64,000 nucleotides of DNA from Aurantiacibacter arachoides (GTDB taxonomy: Bacteria; Pseudomonadota; Alphaproteobacteria; Sphingomonadales; Sphingomonadaceae), in contig NZ_WTYH01000001.1 of the NCBI RefSeq assembly GCF_009827335.1, positions 248,001 to 312,000 of the forward strand, written 5' to 3'. The first letter of the stretch is position 1. Every line of letters begins with the position of its first letter. The translations under genes and the position numbers were made by a program. This document shows, piece by piece, positions 10,852-20,147 of the stretch. The notes under the pieces are model-generated. The model was not told where the DNA came from. It was given only the letters and a program-made list of their open reading frames with translations, and did no database searches.

Positions 10852-12006
10852 CTATTCAGCCGCCTGGGCGTGGGGATCGAAGGCCGTGGCCATGCCCGCC
10901 TCGATCGCCGCCGCCTTTGCCTCGACCAGCGCGACGATATGGTCGAGCATGTCCGCCGACTCGATGTGGTGGTCGGTGACGCCCGAGAGGTAGACCATGT
11001 GCTTGCCCGCGCCGCCACCGGTAATTCCGATGTCGGTTTCGCGCGCCTCGCCGGGGCCATTGACCACGCAGCCGAGGACCGAGAGGCTCATCGGTGTCTT
11101 GATGTGTTCGAGCCGCGCCTCGAGCGCCTCGACCGTGCGGATCACGTCGAAGCCCTGGCGGCTGCACGAAGGGCAGGAGACCACGCGCACGCCGCGGGTG
11201 CGCAGGCCCAGCGCCTTGAGGATCTCGAAGCCGACCTTCACCTCCTGCTCGGGCTCGGCGGAAAGCGAGACGCGAATGGTGTCGCCGATGCCTGCCCACA
11301 GCAGGTTGCCGATGCCGATGGAGCTTTTCACCGTGCCGCCGATCAGCCCGCCCGCCTCGGTGATGCCGAGGTGCAGCGGGCAGTCGACCGTTTCGGCCAG
11401 CGCGTGGTAGGCGGCAATCGCCAGGAACACGTCGCTCGCCTTTACGGCCACCTTGAATTCGTGGAAGTCGTGGTCCTGCAGCAGCTTGATGTGATCCAGC
11501 GCGCTTTCCACCAGCGCCTCGGGGCAGGGCTCGCCGTATTTCTCCAGCAGGTCCTTCTCGAGGCTGCCGGCGTTCACCCCGATGCGGATGGCGCAGCCGT
11601 TAGCCTTGGCGGCGCGCACAACCTCGGCCACGCGCGCGGAACTGCCGATGTTGCCGGGGTTGATCCGCAGGCAGGCCGCGCCCTTGTCGGCCGCTTCCAA
11701 TGCGCGCTTGTAGTGGAAGTGGATGTCGGCGACGATCGGCACGCCCGCGGCGCGGGTGATCGCGTCGAAGTGTGCGGTGCTTTCTTCCGTGGGGCAGGAC
11801 ACGCGCACGATGTCCGCGCCCGCATCCACGCAGCGGCGGATCTGGTCGATCGTCGCGCCGACGTCTTCGGTCGGGGTGTTGGTCATGGTCTGCACGCTGA
11901 TCGGCGCGTCGCCGCCAACGGGCACGTTGCCGACCATGATCTGGCGGGACTGGCGGCGGTAAATCGTGCGCCACGGGCGGATCTTAGTAAGGGCGTCTGC
12001 TGACAT
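10852..12006 (-). CDS. ispG: 4-hydroxy-3-methylbut-2-en-1-yl diphosphate synthase (flavodoxin) IspG
   Basis: Catalyses the penultimate step of the MEP isoprenoid pathway, converting MEcPP to HMBPP with a [4Fe-4S] cluster. The 384-residue product has the N-terminal TIM-barrel half ([19 protein letters not shown]) and the C-terminal cluster domain with [11 protein letters not shown] and [11 protein letters not shown], which carry the ligand Cys residues. ATG 12006 ([14 protein letters not shown]) is preferred to an upstream start at 12054. It is the first gene of a leftward run that continues through six further genes to 7345. Confidence 0.96.
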   Translation of the reverse strand: MSADALTKIRPWRTIYRRQSRQIMVGNVPVGGDAPISVQTMTNTPTEDVGATIDQIRRCVDAGADIVRVSCPTEESTAHFDAITRAAGVPIVADIHFHYKRALEAADKGAACLRINPGNIGSSARVAEVVRAAKANGCAIRIGVNAGSLEKDLLEKYGEPCPEALVESALDHIKLLQDHDFHEFKVAVKASDVFLAIAAYHALAETVDCPLHLGITEAGGLIGGTVKSSIGIGNLLWAGIGDTIRVSLSAEPEQEVKVGFEILKALGLRTRGVRVVSCPSCSRQGFDVIRTVEALEARLEHIKTPMSLSVLGCVVNGPGEARETDIGITGGGAGKHMVYLSGVTDHHIESADMLDHIVALVEAKAAAIEAGMATAFDPHAQAAE

Positions 12007-12076
12007 GGCCCGCGATATAGGCGAGCCGCGATGAAGGAGCAATGACAGCGCCACCGCGACGCGCTAGTCGGCGGGG

Positions 12077-13081
12077 ATGAGCGCGACCCATACCGACGAC
12101 CAGCAGATGGACGGGCCCGTCATCTTCGCCCGCGTTTGCGACGGCAAGGGCGGCGGCCGGGCGATTTCCTGGGCCGAGGCACAGGCATGGCGCCCCGCCG
12201 ATGCGGACGCGTTCCTGTGGGTGCACCTGTGCCGCAACCAGCCCGGCGTTGCCGAATGGCTGGAGACGGGGCTGGGCCTGCCCGAACCCACGGTGGAGGT
12301 GCTGACCAGCGAATCCACCCGCCCGCGTGCCTTTCGCGAGGGCGATGCGCTGGTGGCGGTGCTGCGCGGCATCAACTTCAACCCCGGCGCCGAGCCAGAG
12401 GACATGGTTTCCATGCAACTGTGGTGCGACGGCACCCGCCTCGTCACCCTGCGCCGGCGCAGGTTGCAGACCCCGCGCGACGTGCTGGCTCTGATCGATG
12501 CGGGCCACGGCCCCCACGATGCCGGGCGCACCATCACGGACCTGATCGAGGCGATGATCGGGCGGATGGGCAGTTCCATCGTCGACATGAACGATGCCAT
12601 CGACGCGATGGAGGACACCGATCTGGACGAGGGAACCGGGGCGCTGCTCGCGCGCATCTCCGTCATCCGCCGCAACGGGCTTGCCCTGCAACGCCACATG
12701 GCTCCGCAGCACGAGGCGCTGGAGATCATCGCCCGCGATGCGCCTGCCTGGTTCGAACGCCACGACCGGCGCGAGATCGCCGAGAGCATCGACCGCCTGC
12801 GCCGCTACCTCGACGACATCGACATTTCGAAGGAAAGCGCCGTCGTGCTGCAGGATGACATCCGCGCCCGGTCCGATGCGCGCTCCGAACGGACGAATTA
12901 CCTGCTCACCATCGTCGCCGCCGTCTTTCTGCCGCTGACCTTTCTGACTGGCCTGCTGGGCATCAACGTGAGCGGGATACCGGGGGCGGAGGATCCCGAT
13001 GCCTTCTGGATCGTCTGCGCGCTGTGCGCGGCGATCATCGTGGCACAGGTCGTGCTGTTCCTGAAATGGAAGTGGCTGTAG
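12077..13081 (+). CDS. CorA-family zinc transporter, ZntB-like
   Basis: A 334-residue protein with a large cytoplasmic N-terminal domain and two C-terminal membrane helices (FLPLTFLTGLLGIN and FWIVCALCAAIIVAQVVLFL). The pore motif is GINVSGIPG rather than the GMN of magnesium-selective CorA. This is the variant typical of ZntB zinc transporters, so zinc transport is inferred. The long stretch between about residues 150 and 270 is the expected stalk helix. It reads into the antiporter gene 11 bases later, probably in one transcript. Confidence 0.88.
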   Translation: MSATHTDDQQMDGPVIFARVCDGKGGGRAISWAEAQAWRPADADAFLWVHLCRNQPGVAEWLETGLGLPEPTVEVLTSESTRPRAFREGDALVAVLRGINFNPGAEPEDMVSMQLWCDGTRLVTLRRRRLQTPRDVLALIDAGHGPHDAGRTITDLIEAMIGRMGSSIVDMNDAIDAMEDTDLDEGTGALLARISVIRRNGLALQRHMAPQHEALEIIARDAPAWFERHDRREIAESIDRLRRYLDDIDISKESAVVLQDDIRARSDARSERTNYLLTIVAAVFLPLTFLTGLLGINVSGIPGAEDPDAFWIVCALCAAIIVAQVVLFLKWKWL

Positions 13082-13092
13082 CGGCGGGCTTG

Positions 13093-14862
13093 ATGGAACA
13101 ACACGACTCCCTGATGCTGCTCGATGCCCTGCTGATGCTGGGATTTGCCTTGCTGGCCGTGCTGGCCTTTCGCCGCATCGGGCTGGGCGCCACGCTGGGT
13201 TACCTGATGGCGGGCGCGCTGCTTGGCCCGTTCGTGCTCGGCTGGGTCGCCGGGGCGGAGGAGATGGCGACCGTTGCCGAACTGGGCATCGTCATGCTGC
13301 TGTTCGTGGTCGGGCTGGAACTGAGCCCCGAACGCCTGTGGCGCATGAAGCACCTGATCTTTGGCCTTGGCTTTGCGCAGGTTGCGGCCTGCGGGCTGGC
13401 GGTCACCGCCACCATCCTGGCGCTGACCGGCTACACTCTGGCGGCGGCACTGGCGATCGGCCTGCCACTGGGCCTCAGCTCCACCGCGCAGGTCCTGCCC
13501 ATGCTGCAGAGCGCGGGGCGGCTGCGCACACCGTTCGGTGAAAAAGCCTTTGCGATCCTGCTGTTCCAGGACCTGTCGATCATCCCGCTCATCACCATCG
13601 TTTCCGCGATGAGCCGCAATCCGCAGGCGGACGAGGGGCCGGGCGGGTGGCAGCTTGCCCTGATCACGATCGGCGCCATCGTCGGCCTGATCCTGGCCGG
13701 GCGGCTGCTGATCCGCCCGCTGTTCCGCCTGATCGGCGGCATGGGAGAGCGCGAGCTGTTCATCGTTGCCGCGCTGTTCACCGTGCTCGCCAGCGCCACG
13801 CTGATGCAGTGGCTCGGCCTGTCGGCGGCGCTGGGCGCTTTCATCGCCGGCGTGATGCTGGCCGACACCCCCTATCGCCACGAGCTGGAAGCCGACATCG
13901 AGCCGTTCCGCGCCATCCTGCTCGGCCTGTTCTTCGTGGCGGTGGGCATGATGCTGGACCTTGGCGCCATCGCCGAACGGCCGCTGTTCGTGTTCGGCTT
14001 TGCCGCGCTGCTGATCGTGATCAAGACCGCCATCATCACCGGCATCGGCATGATCATGAAGATGCGCTGGAAGGCCGCCGTGGGGCTGGGCCTGTTGCTG
14101 AGCCAGGGGGGCGAGTTCGCCTTCGTGCTCTACACTGCCGCGCAGAACGCACTGCTGATCGAGCAGGAATCGGCCAGCATCTTCGGCGCCATCGTGACCC
14201 TGTCGATGGCCGCCACGCCCTTCCTGATGATGGCCACCCGCCGCATCCGGCAAGAGGTTGCGGACGAGGCCGAAACCCGCGAGGAACCGCAGCCCCAAGG
14301 CGCCAGCGCCGTGGTCGTCGGCTATGGCCGCTTCGGGCAGAGCGTGGCGCAGGTGCTGATGGCGGGCGGCCTGTCGGTGACGGTGATCGACCGCAACGCG
14401 GCGCAGATCGACGTGGCGGAGGAATTCGGCAGCAAGGTCTATTACGGCGATGGCACGCGCATGGACATGCTGCGCCAGGCCGGCGCGGGCGATGCGCAGC
14501 TGATCATGTTCTGCATGGACGAGGTGCCCGATGCCGAACTTGTCGCCGCGGTTGCCGATGCCTGGCCGAACGCGGCGATCTACGTGCGCGGGTTCGATCG
14601 CAAGTCGGTGATCGACCTGGCGAAAAGCCCGGCGCAGTACGTCATCCGCGAGGTTTTCGAATCGGCCATTCGCATGGCGGACATCGCGCTGGAGCACGTG
14701 GGGCTGAGCCAGGAGGAACGCGACAGCGCATCCCTCCACTACCGCGAGAACGACCGTGAACGCATGCGTCTGCAGATCGAGGGCGGCGACATCTACGCGG
14801 CGAAGGACATGACCCGCGAACAGCAGCGCGTGCTGCGCCTGGATGGTCCGTCGGTCCGCTAG
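13093..14862 (+). CDS. KefB/KefC-type monovalent cation:proton antiporter (CPA2)
   Basis: The 589-residue protein has an N-terminal Na+/H+ exchanger domain of about 12 helices (residues 1-380). A cytoplasmic Rossmann RCK/TrkA-N domain follows, starting at VVVGYGRFGQSV with the glycine motif for NAD(H) binding. This layout is that of potassium/proton antiporters of the Kef family. ATG 13093 (MEQHDSLMLLDALLML) was chosen because it begins just before the first helix and after a GGCGGG site; an in-frame ATG at 13066 overlaps zntB. Its end overlaps the convergent EAL gene by four bases. Confidence 0.9.
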   Translation: MEQHDSLMLLDALLMLGFALLAVLAFRRIGLGATLGYLMAGALLGPFVLGWVAGAEEMATVAELGIVMLLFVVGLELSPERLWRMKHLIFGLGFAQVAACGLAVTATILALTGYTLAAALAIGLPLGLSSTAQVLPMLQSAGRLRTPFGEKAFAILLFQDLSIIPLITIVSAMSRNPQADEGPGGWQLALITIGAIVGLILAGRLLIRPLFRLIGGMGERELFIVAALFTVLASATLMQWLGLSAALGAFIAGVMLADTPYRHELEADIEPFRAILLGLFFVAVGMMLDLGAIAERPLFVFGFAALLIVIKTAIITGIGMIMKMRWKAAVGLGLLLSQGGEFAFVLYTAAQNALLIEQESASIFGAIVTLSMAATPFLMMATRRIRQEVADEAETREEPQPQGASAVVVGYGRFGQSVAQVLMAGGLSVTVIDRNAAQIDVAEEFGSKVYYGDGTRMDMLRQAGAGDAQLIMFCMDEVPDAELVAAVADAWPNAAIYVRGFDRKSVIDLAKSPAQYVIREVFESAIRMADIALEHVGLSQEERDSASLHYRENDRERMRLQIEGGDIYAAKDMTREQQRVLRLDGPSVR

Positions 14863-16112
14863 TGGTTGACGAAGCCGAGCAGGTATTGCTGCGCGGCGAC
14901 CGTGGGCAAGGGGCGCGAGAACAGGTAACCCTGTCCGCAATCGACGCCCAGCGCCTTCATGGCTTCGGCCTCCGCCTCGGTCTCGATACCTTCGGCGACG
15001 ATGGAGCAACCAAGCCCCTGGCCCAGTTGCACCAGCGCCGCGGTCATCGCCTTGCGCGCCGGATCGCGCTCGATCCCGCGGGTGAGCACCATGTCCATCT
15101 TGAGGATGTCGGGCTGCAGGTCGACAATGTGTCGCAGTCCGGCATAGCCGGTGCCGACATCGTCGATGGCGATGCGGGCGAACGGCTTGAGCGCGGCGAT
15201 CTCGCGCGACAGGATGGCAAAATCCTCGACATCGGAATGTTCGGTTATCTCGACCACCAGGTTCCTTGCCACGCTGGCTTCCAGCAGGCGACGCACCGCG
15301 CCCGAGGCGACAGTGCGCGGGGATGCGTTGATGCTGGCGTAGAGACCGTCGGGAATGTGCGCGATGCTTTCGAGCGCGACCTTGAGCGCGGTGATTTCCA
15401 GTTCCTCGCCCAGGCCCACCAGCTCCGCATCTTCGAACCAGGCAGCAGGCCCGCGCTTGGTAAGGTCGGGGAAGCGGGACAGGCATTCCACGCCCACCGG
15501 CCGGCCCGTGGCGAGCGACACGATGGGTTGCTGGAACGTCGACACGCCGTGGCCGTCGAGCATGCTTTCGACCCGCCGGCGCGCATGGCGGCGCAGGGCA
15601 TCACCCTCCAGCGCGCTTTCGATCCTCTCGGCGGCGAGGCCGGCGAAACTCTTGAGGATGGTGAGGTCGCGGGCGGTCATTGTGCGGTCGGTCTTGCGGC
15701 CGAGGGCACAGAAACTGCCCCAGACGGTGCCGTCGGCCAGGCGTAGCGGCGTGTTGATGTGGCATCCCACCGGCAGGAAATCGGTGATCGCCAGTGTCGC
15801 ACACAGCGGATGGTCTTCCGGATCCTGGATAAGTTCCGGCAACCGTCCGTTGAGAATGTGCCAGCAATACCCGTCTTCGCGCGGATTGCGAAAGCCCGCG
15901 CCCATCGGCAGGTCGAGATCGCTGCTGACGTGGGTCAGTTCACGCTGCTCGCCTTCGACATAGCGCGCGACGAAGGCGATCTCGACGCCGAGATGGCCGC
16001 GCACGCTGGCGAGGATGCGGTCGATGCCGGGGTCCGAAACCAGTTCGATCGGCAGGGGCCGGGCCGGAGTTTCGAAGTCGGGGAGTTGGATTGCTGCAGA
16101 AGCCATTGCCAT
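14859..16112 (-). CDS. GAF-EAL c-di-GMP phosphodiesterase
   Basis: A 417-residue cytoplasmic protein with an N-terminal GAF sensory domain (about residues 25-170; CHINTPLRLADGTVWGSFC) and a C-terminal EAL domain (about 190-410). The signature is GVECLSRF, so EAL reads ECL, but the metal and catalytic residues look intact: ASINASP, EITEHSD, AIDDVGTGYAGL, ILKMD, AEGIETEAE and GQGYLFSRP. Hydrolysis of cyclic di-GMP to pGpG is therefore likely, modulated by an unknown ligand at the GAF domain. It is a single gene. The PilZ protein at 48.5 kb is another c-di-GMP element in the window. Confidence 0.9.
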   Translation of the reverse strand: MAMASAAIQLPDFETPARPLPIELVSDPGIDRILASVRGHLGVEIAFVARYVEGEQRELTHVSSDLDLPMGAGFRNPREDGYCWHILNGRLPELIQDPEDHPLCATLAITDFLPVGCHINTPLRLADGTVWGSFCALGRKTDRTMTARDLTILKSFAGLAAERIESALEGDALRRHARRRVESMLDGHGVSTFQQPIVSLATGRPVGVECLSRFPDLTKRGPAAWFEDAELVGLGEELEITALKVALESIAHIPDGLYASINASPRTVASGAVRRLLEASVARNLVVEITEHSDVEDFAILSREIAALKPFARIAIDDVGTGYAGLRHIVDLQPDILKMDMVLTRGIERDPARKAMTAALVQLGQGLGCSIVAEGIETEAEAEAMKALGVDCGQGYLFSRPLPTVAAQQYLLGFVNH

Positions 16113-16159
16113 GCTGTCTGCCGCAAAATCCCTAAAGCCTGCTTAACCCTCGGGAAACG

Positions 16160-16678
16160 CTATATTCTCAGCTCCAGCAGGAATTCCTCGTCCAGCTGTT
16201 CGCCCACGGGAAAGTGGATGTCCGCGATCTTGATGAAGCCGTAGCGGGCGTAGAATCGCTGCGCCGCGTGGTTTTCCGCCCAGACCGACAGCTGCACGGC
16301 ATCGTGGCCGCCGCTGCGGGCGAAATCCAGCGCCCAGTCCATCAGCGCGGCACCGATGCCTTCGCCGGTGCGGGCGGGATCGGTGTAGAGCTGCCCGAGC
16401 GCGATCGGCCGGGCGGCGTCGGAATGATCGGCGTACCAGCTGGGGCTGCGCATCTTGATGAACCCGGTCAGCGGCCCGCCGTCATCGTCCTCCACCAGCC
16501 GGTGGGTGATCGTGGGGTCGGCGATCTCCGTCGCGACGGCATCGACCGAATAGACCTCCTCCAGAAACGCCGCGAGGTCCTGCGGCCGATAGAGATGGGC
16601 AAAGGCGGCGCAGAAGCTTATGCGGCCCAGGCGGGCGAGCGGTTCGGCATCGGCCAACAAAGCGGGGCGCAGGATCAT
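16160..16678 (-). CDS. GNAT family N-acetyltransferase
   Basis: A 172-residue acetyltransferase. The acetyl-CoA-binding motif A is LYTDPARTGEGIGAALMDWA, with the R-x-x-G-x-G pattern, followed by motif B (VWAENHAAQRFYARYGF). The substrate is not predictable. ATG 16678 (MILRPALLADAEPL) starts exactly at the first GNAT beta-strand; a longer start at 16717 lacks a ribosome-binding site. It lies 58 bases downstream of the mechanosensitive channel gene in the same direction. Confidence 0.85.
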   Translation of the reverse strand: MILRPALLADAEPLARLGRISFCAAFAHLYRPQDLAAFLEEVYSVDAVATEIADPTITHRLVEDDDGGPLTGFIKMRSPSWYADHSDAARPIALGQLYTDPARTGEGIGAALMDWALDFARSGGHDAVQLSVWAENHAAQRFYARYGFIKIADIHFPVGEQLDEEFLLELRI

Positions 16679-16736
16679 GACCCTGCGCCCCGTAATGTGA
16701 TCGCCCCGTGATGTCATCAGGGGGATTTCATAAGCC

Positions 16737-18065
16737 CTAGCTGCCCGGCGGCAGGTCTGCCGGATCGTCCGTGGGCGAGGGGTTGGCACTGGCCGAGGTA
16801 TCCGGCCCCGCCTCGGCTGCGCGGCGCGATACGGGGCGCGATGCCCGACGCGATGCGGGTTGCGGTGCGGGCGGCTGGGTCGTGGTGGGAGAATAGGTCT
16901 CCACGTGCCGGTCGATCTGCTCCAGCTTGCGACCGGCCCACTCGCGTCCGCCGAGGCCAAAGGCCAGCGCACCTGCAACCGCCGCACCGATGGCGGCGGC
17001 GGTAAAGGCGGTCTGCACGATTTCCTCGCCCACGCCCATGAACTGCAGGCCCATGAAGGTGAACAGCACGATGGTCGCCCACTTGACGATGGTGGCCGCC
17101 AGCGTCGTCTCGCCGCCCGATCCCGCGATCATCCGCACCAGGAAGCCGGCGATGGCGAAGCCGACGCCGATCACCACGGCGCCAAAGATCACCCGGCCGC
17201 CAAGCTCCAGCACCTGGTCGAGAATGGCGGTCAGCTCCGGGAAGCCGAGCAGGCGCGTGGCGGCAATGGCAAAGAACAGCACGATGGCCACCTGCACCAC
17301 GCGCGCCACCACGTCGGAAACGCGGGTGGTGGCGGGCAGCACTTCGCTGCTCGCCAGCGCGCGGTCGACGCCGAGACCCGGCAGCACTTCCTTCAGCACC
17401 TGCACCACGAAGCGGCTGATGAGGTAGCCCAGGGCCAGCAGCAGCGCCGCCCCGATGATCCGCGGAATGGCGTCGAGGATCAGGCGCAGCATGTCGCTGG
17501 CCGGGCCCGAGACGCTTTCCAGGTTCAGTGCGTCCAGTGCCAGGATCGACACGAAGATGACGATCACGGCGTAGGCGATCGTGCCGATGGTCTTGGAAAT
17601 GGTGGTGTTGCCGGTCGCCGTTTCCACGCCGCCGCGGTTCGCCCACTTGTCGAAATCGACAGTCTGCAGCGTGGCGACGATCAGGTCGCGCGCGATGCGT
17701 GCCAGCATCAGGCCGATGAAGAAGATCAGGCCCGCGCCGATCAGGCGGGGAATGAATTCCATCACGTTGTTGAGGAGATTGTCGATCGGTCCGGCGACGC
17801 TGCCGAGGCCGAGAATGGTGAGGATCACCAGCAGGCCGAAGCCCCAGATCAGCAGGCTGACGATCTTGCCCAGCTGTTCGCCGATGGACGTTCCCGTCGA
17901 GGTCGACCGCTGGAGGAAGCCGACGTTGTCGACCAGCTTGGCAAAGGCCCACTTGGCGGCCCGCGCCAACAGCCAGGTGACGAGCAGCGCGACGAGCGCG
18001 AGGCCCACTTTCTGCAGCAGGATGAGCGCGACCCGTTCATCCCACACGTAATTGCCAATCCTCAT
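16737..18065 (-). CDS. Mechanosensitive ion channel family protein, CmpX-like
   Basis: A 442-residue membrane protein with several helix-rich repeats. Two homologous TM-helix modules are visible (FIPRLIGAGLIFFIGLMLAR and AIPRIIGAALLLALGYLISR), each followed by an amphipathic stretch, as in CmpX-type conserved membrane proteins related to MscS. The C-terminal 80 residues are Pro/Arg/Ser-rich and probably disordered in the cytoplasm. ATG 18065 (MRIGNYVWDERV) is preferred over 18080 because GGGGAG lies seven bases before it. A role in osmotic adaptation is inferred from the family. Confidence 0.85.
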   Translation of the reverse strand: MRIGNYVWDERVALILLQKVGLALVALLVTWLLARAAKWAFAKLVDNVGFLQRSTSTGTSIGEQLGKIVSLLIWGFGLLVILTILGLGSVAGPIDNLLNNVMEFIPRLIGAGLIFFIGLMLARIARDLIVATLQTVDFDKWANRGGVETATGNTTISKTIGTIAYAVIVIFVSILALDALNLESVSGPASDMLRLILDAIPRIIGAALLLALGYLISRFVVQVLKEVLPGLGVDRALASSEVLPATTRVSDVVARVVQVAIVLFFAIAATRLLGFPELTAILDQVLELGGRVIFGAVVIGVGFAIAGFLVRMIAGSGGETTLAATIVKWATIVLFTFMGLQFMGVGEEIVQTAFTAAAIGAAVAGALAFGLGGREWAGRKLEQIDRHVETYSPTTTQPPAPQPASRRASRPVSRRAAEAGPDTSASANPSPTDDPADLPPGS

Positions 18066-18145
18066 GGACTGTCTCCCCATTTATGTCGTGTAATGCGAAG
18101 GTAACACGGCTTTTCGGGAATACGCAATCGGCAGCGCAATTTAGC

Positions 18146-18215
18146 GCCCGATAACGAATGCCCGATAACGAATGCCCGATAACGACTGCCTGATTACGAC
18201 TGCCCGATTACGAAT
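18146..18215. repeat. Five tandem copies of a 14-bp repeat
   Basis: The unit GCCCGATAACGAAT occurs twice exactly (18146-18159, 18160-18173), then three times with one to three changes each (18174-18187, 18188-18201, 18202-18215). The last copy contains the stop codon (TTA on the plus strand, 18208-18210) of the RDD gene, so the array forms its immediate 3' flank. It separates the RDD gene from the mechanosensitive channel gene. Confidence 0.85.
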
Positions 18216-19089
18216 ACTTGTCACGCTTGCGCCGGCCGAACCGCATCCCGCTTTCCAGGTGCCCGCGCAGCGCGGCATAGAACGCTTCCAGGAACTCGCG
18301 CTCGTCGCCAGCCCCCAGTTGCCAGCCGATCTTGCGGGTGATTGCCTGCGCCACGTCGCGCAGCGCCTCGGGCTGGCCTTGGCGCAGCACGCTTTCGAGC
18401 ACCTGCAATTCGTGTTCGCCGTAGATTGCCAGTTCCTGCGGGCCGAAGCGATAGTCGGTGCTGCGATCGGGTGCGATCGACATGGCCTGCCTCAGCTTGG
18501 CGGCGCGGGCCTCCACCACCCATGTGCCGGCGACCAGGTCACCCGCGCGCAGGCCATCGCGATTGCAGAAGGGGAACAGCACGAACACCGCCAGCCAGAC
18601 GAAGGCGGCAAGACCGGCAACGCCCGCCTGTTCGCCGCCGCCAAGCAGGAAGAAGGCCGGCAGGAACACCTCGACATCGCGCACCAGGTTGCGCGCGATC
18701 ACCATCTCCGCCGTCAGTTGCCCCCCGTCCCGCGCCGCCACGCGGATGCCGAGCAGGCGCTTGCCCGGCGTCGCCGCGCGCGGGCCGAGTTCGAAATACA
18801 TGAAGTAGCCATACCGGGCGAGGAACAGCAGCAGGATGCAAATGACCATGACCAGCTCGACCGGCCCGCTGGGGGCATCGTCCAGCGTGTCGATGCTGAC
18901 GCCGAGGAGAACGAGCGACACGATGAACACGACGATGCCCAGCACGATAAAGGTGAGGTCGAGCAGCAAGGCCCCTGCGCGACTGCCGCGGCTGGCCACG
19001 GTCATGGGCAGGGCAAGGCCTTCGGGCGTTACCAGCATCCGCGCCCGCTTGCTGGCCTCACCGCGCATCTGGATCGTGGGCACGCTCAT
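18208..19089 (-). CDS. RDD family membrane protein
   Basis: A 293-residue protein with an RDD domain: ASRGSRAGALLLDLTFIV carries the Arg and Asp of the family motif, followed by three or four hydrophobic segments and ATPGKRLLGIRV. The C-terminal third is soluble and charged. Its start overlaps the stop of the SpoIIM-like gene by four bases (ATGA). It is the last gene of a six-gene coupled unit running from 24414. RDD proteins are of varied or unknown function, including ion transport. Confidence 0.85.
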   Translation of the reverse strand: MSVPTIQMRGEASKRARMLVTPEGLALPMTVASRGSRAGALLLDLTFIVLGIVVFIVSLVLLGVSIDTLDDAPSGPVELVMVICILLLFLARYGYFMYFELGPRAATPGKRLLGIRVAARDGGQLTAEMVIARNLVRDVEVFLPAFFLLGGGEQAGVAGLAAFVWLAVFVLFPFCNRDGLRAGDLVAGTWVVEARAAKLRQAMSIAPDRSTDYRFGPQELAIYGEHELQVLESVLRQGQPEALRDVAQAITRKIGWQLGAGDEREFLEAFYAALRGHLESGMRFGRRKRDKYS

Positions 19090-20147
19090 CCCGCGCGCTC
19101 GCTCTCAGCTTCGCGCGGACGCTTCAGGGCGAGGAAATACAGCACCCAGAAGGCGAGCATGAAGCCGCCCACGGCATATTTGGCTTCCGCACTGTCGATC
19201 AGCTGGCGTCCGTAACCCTCCAGCAGACCCGCGATGACCAGCATCAGCGCGCAGCCTGCCATCACCTGGGCCGCGCGAACCCCGGCGGATTGCAAGGCGG
19301 ACAGGACCGAACGCTCGCCCGGAAAGGCCATCGTGCGCCCGACGTGCAGCCCGGCCGCGCCGGCCAGCACGATGGCCAGAAGCTCGGTCGTGCCGTGGAT
19401 GGAGAGCCAGGCACCGAACGCGTATCCCAGCCCCGCATCGGCAAACACCCACAGCATCGCGCCCAGCAGGGCCATGTTGTAGACCAGCAGCAACAACGTG
19501 GGCACGCCGAAGGCAAAGCCCAGGGCAAAGGCCATGATGGCGACGCCGGTATTGTTGGAAAACAGCGAGGCGGCGAATGTCGTCAGCCCCTCGGCCCCGC
19601 CATCATGGGCGAGCGTTTCTTCCAGCACCGCGCGCGAGGCGCCGGGAACGCGGCCGCCCGCCATGCCCGGCGGCACGAGGGCGTAGAACCATTCCTGATC
19701 GCGCGCGACGAGCAGCCAGCCCACCGCGACCCCCGCAAGCGAGACGGCGAGCGCAATGCAGATGTCGAGCCAGATGGCCCGCACCGACGCGCTCCAGCCG
19801 CCGCCGAGGAACGTCCGCAGCCAGCCGACGAAGCCGATGCGCGGGCCGTAGATCTGGAACCAGGCCCGCCGTACCAGCGCCTCCAGGTAATCGAGCGCCG
19901 CGGCATCGAGCGAGGTCTCGCGCGCCACGGCGAGGCTGGAGGCGGTCTTGCGGTAAAGCACCGGCAGATCGAGCAGGTCCGCATCGCTGATGCTGCGCGG
20001 GCGGCCTTTTTCCAGCGCGGTGACGATGGCGTCGAGGCGCTGCCAGTCGACCTCGCGTTCCAGCCGGAACCGGTCGGAGCGCAGGCTGGCCGCCGCGATA
20101 TCGGCGGGGGCCGCGATTTCTGCCTTGCGGAACAGGGTCAGCGCCAT
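19086..20147 (-). CDS. SpoIIM (DUF95) family membrane protein
   Basis: The 353-residue protein has a soluble N-terminal part (about 110 residues) and then five or six membrane helices. The family-typical segment FSNNTGVAIMAFALGFAFG and the following LSIHGTTELLAIVLAGAAGL are clear. Despite the name, sporulation is not implied; in proteobacteria these proteins accompany MoxR ATPases and DUF58 proteins. The start ATG at 20147 overlaps the DUF58 stop by one base (TGATG), and its own stop overlaps the RDD start. Confidence 0.85.
   Translation of the reverse strand: MALTLFRKAEIAAPADIAAASLRSDRFRLEREVDWQRLDAIVTALEKGRPRSISDADLLDLPVLYRKTASSLAVARETSLDAAALDYLEALVRRAWFQIYGPRIGFVGWLRTFLGGGWSASVRAIWLDICIALAVSLAGVAVGWLLVARDQEWFYALVPPGMAGGRVPGASRAVLEETLAHDGGAEGLTTFAASLFSNNTGVAIMAFALGFAFGVPTLLLLVYNMALLGAMLWVFADAGLGYAFGAWLSIHGTTELLAIVLAGAAGLHVGRTMAFPGERSVLSALQSAGVRAAQVMAGCALMLVIAGLLEGYGRQLIDSAEAKYAVGGFMLAFWVLYFLALKRPREAESERAG

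Noticed and set aside
12898..15486. 862-codon minus-strand frame opposite the antiporter
   Set aside because: It is a Gln/His/Asp-rich shadow of the antiporter and has no domain.
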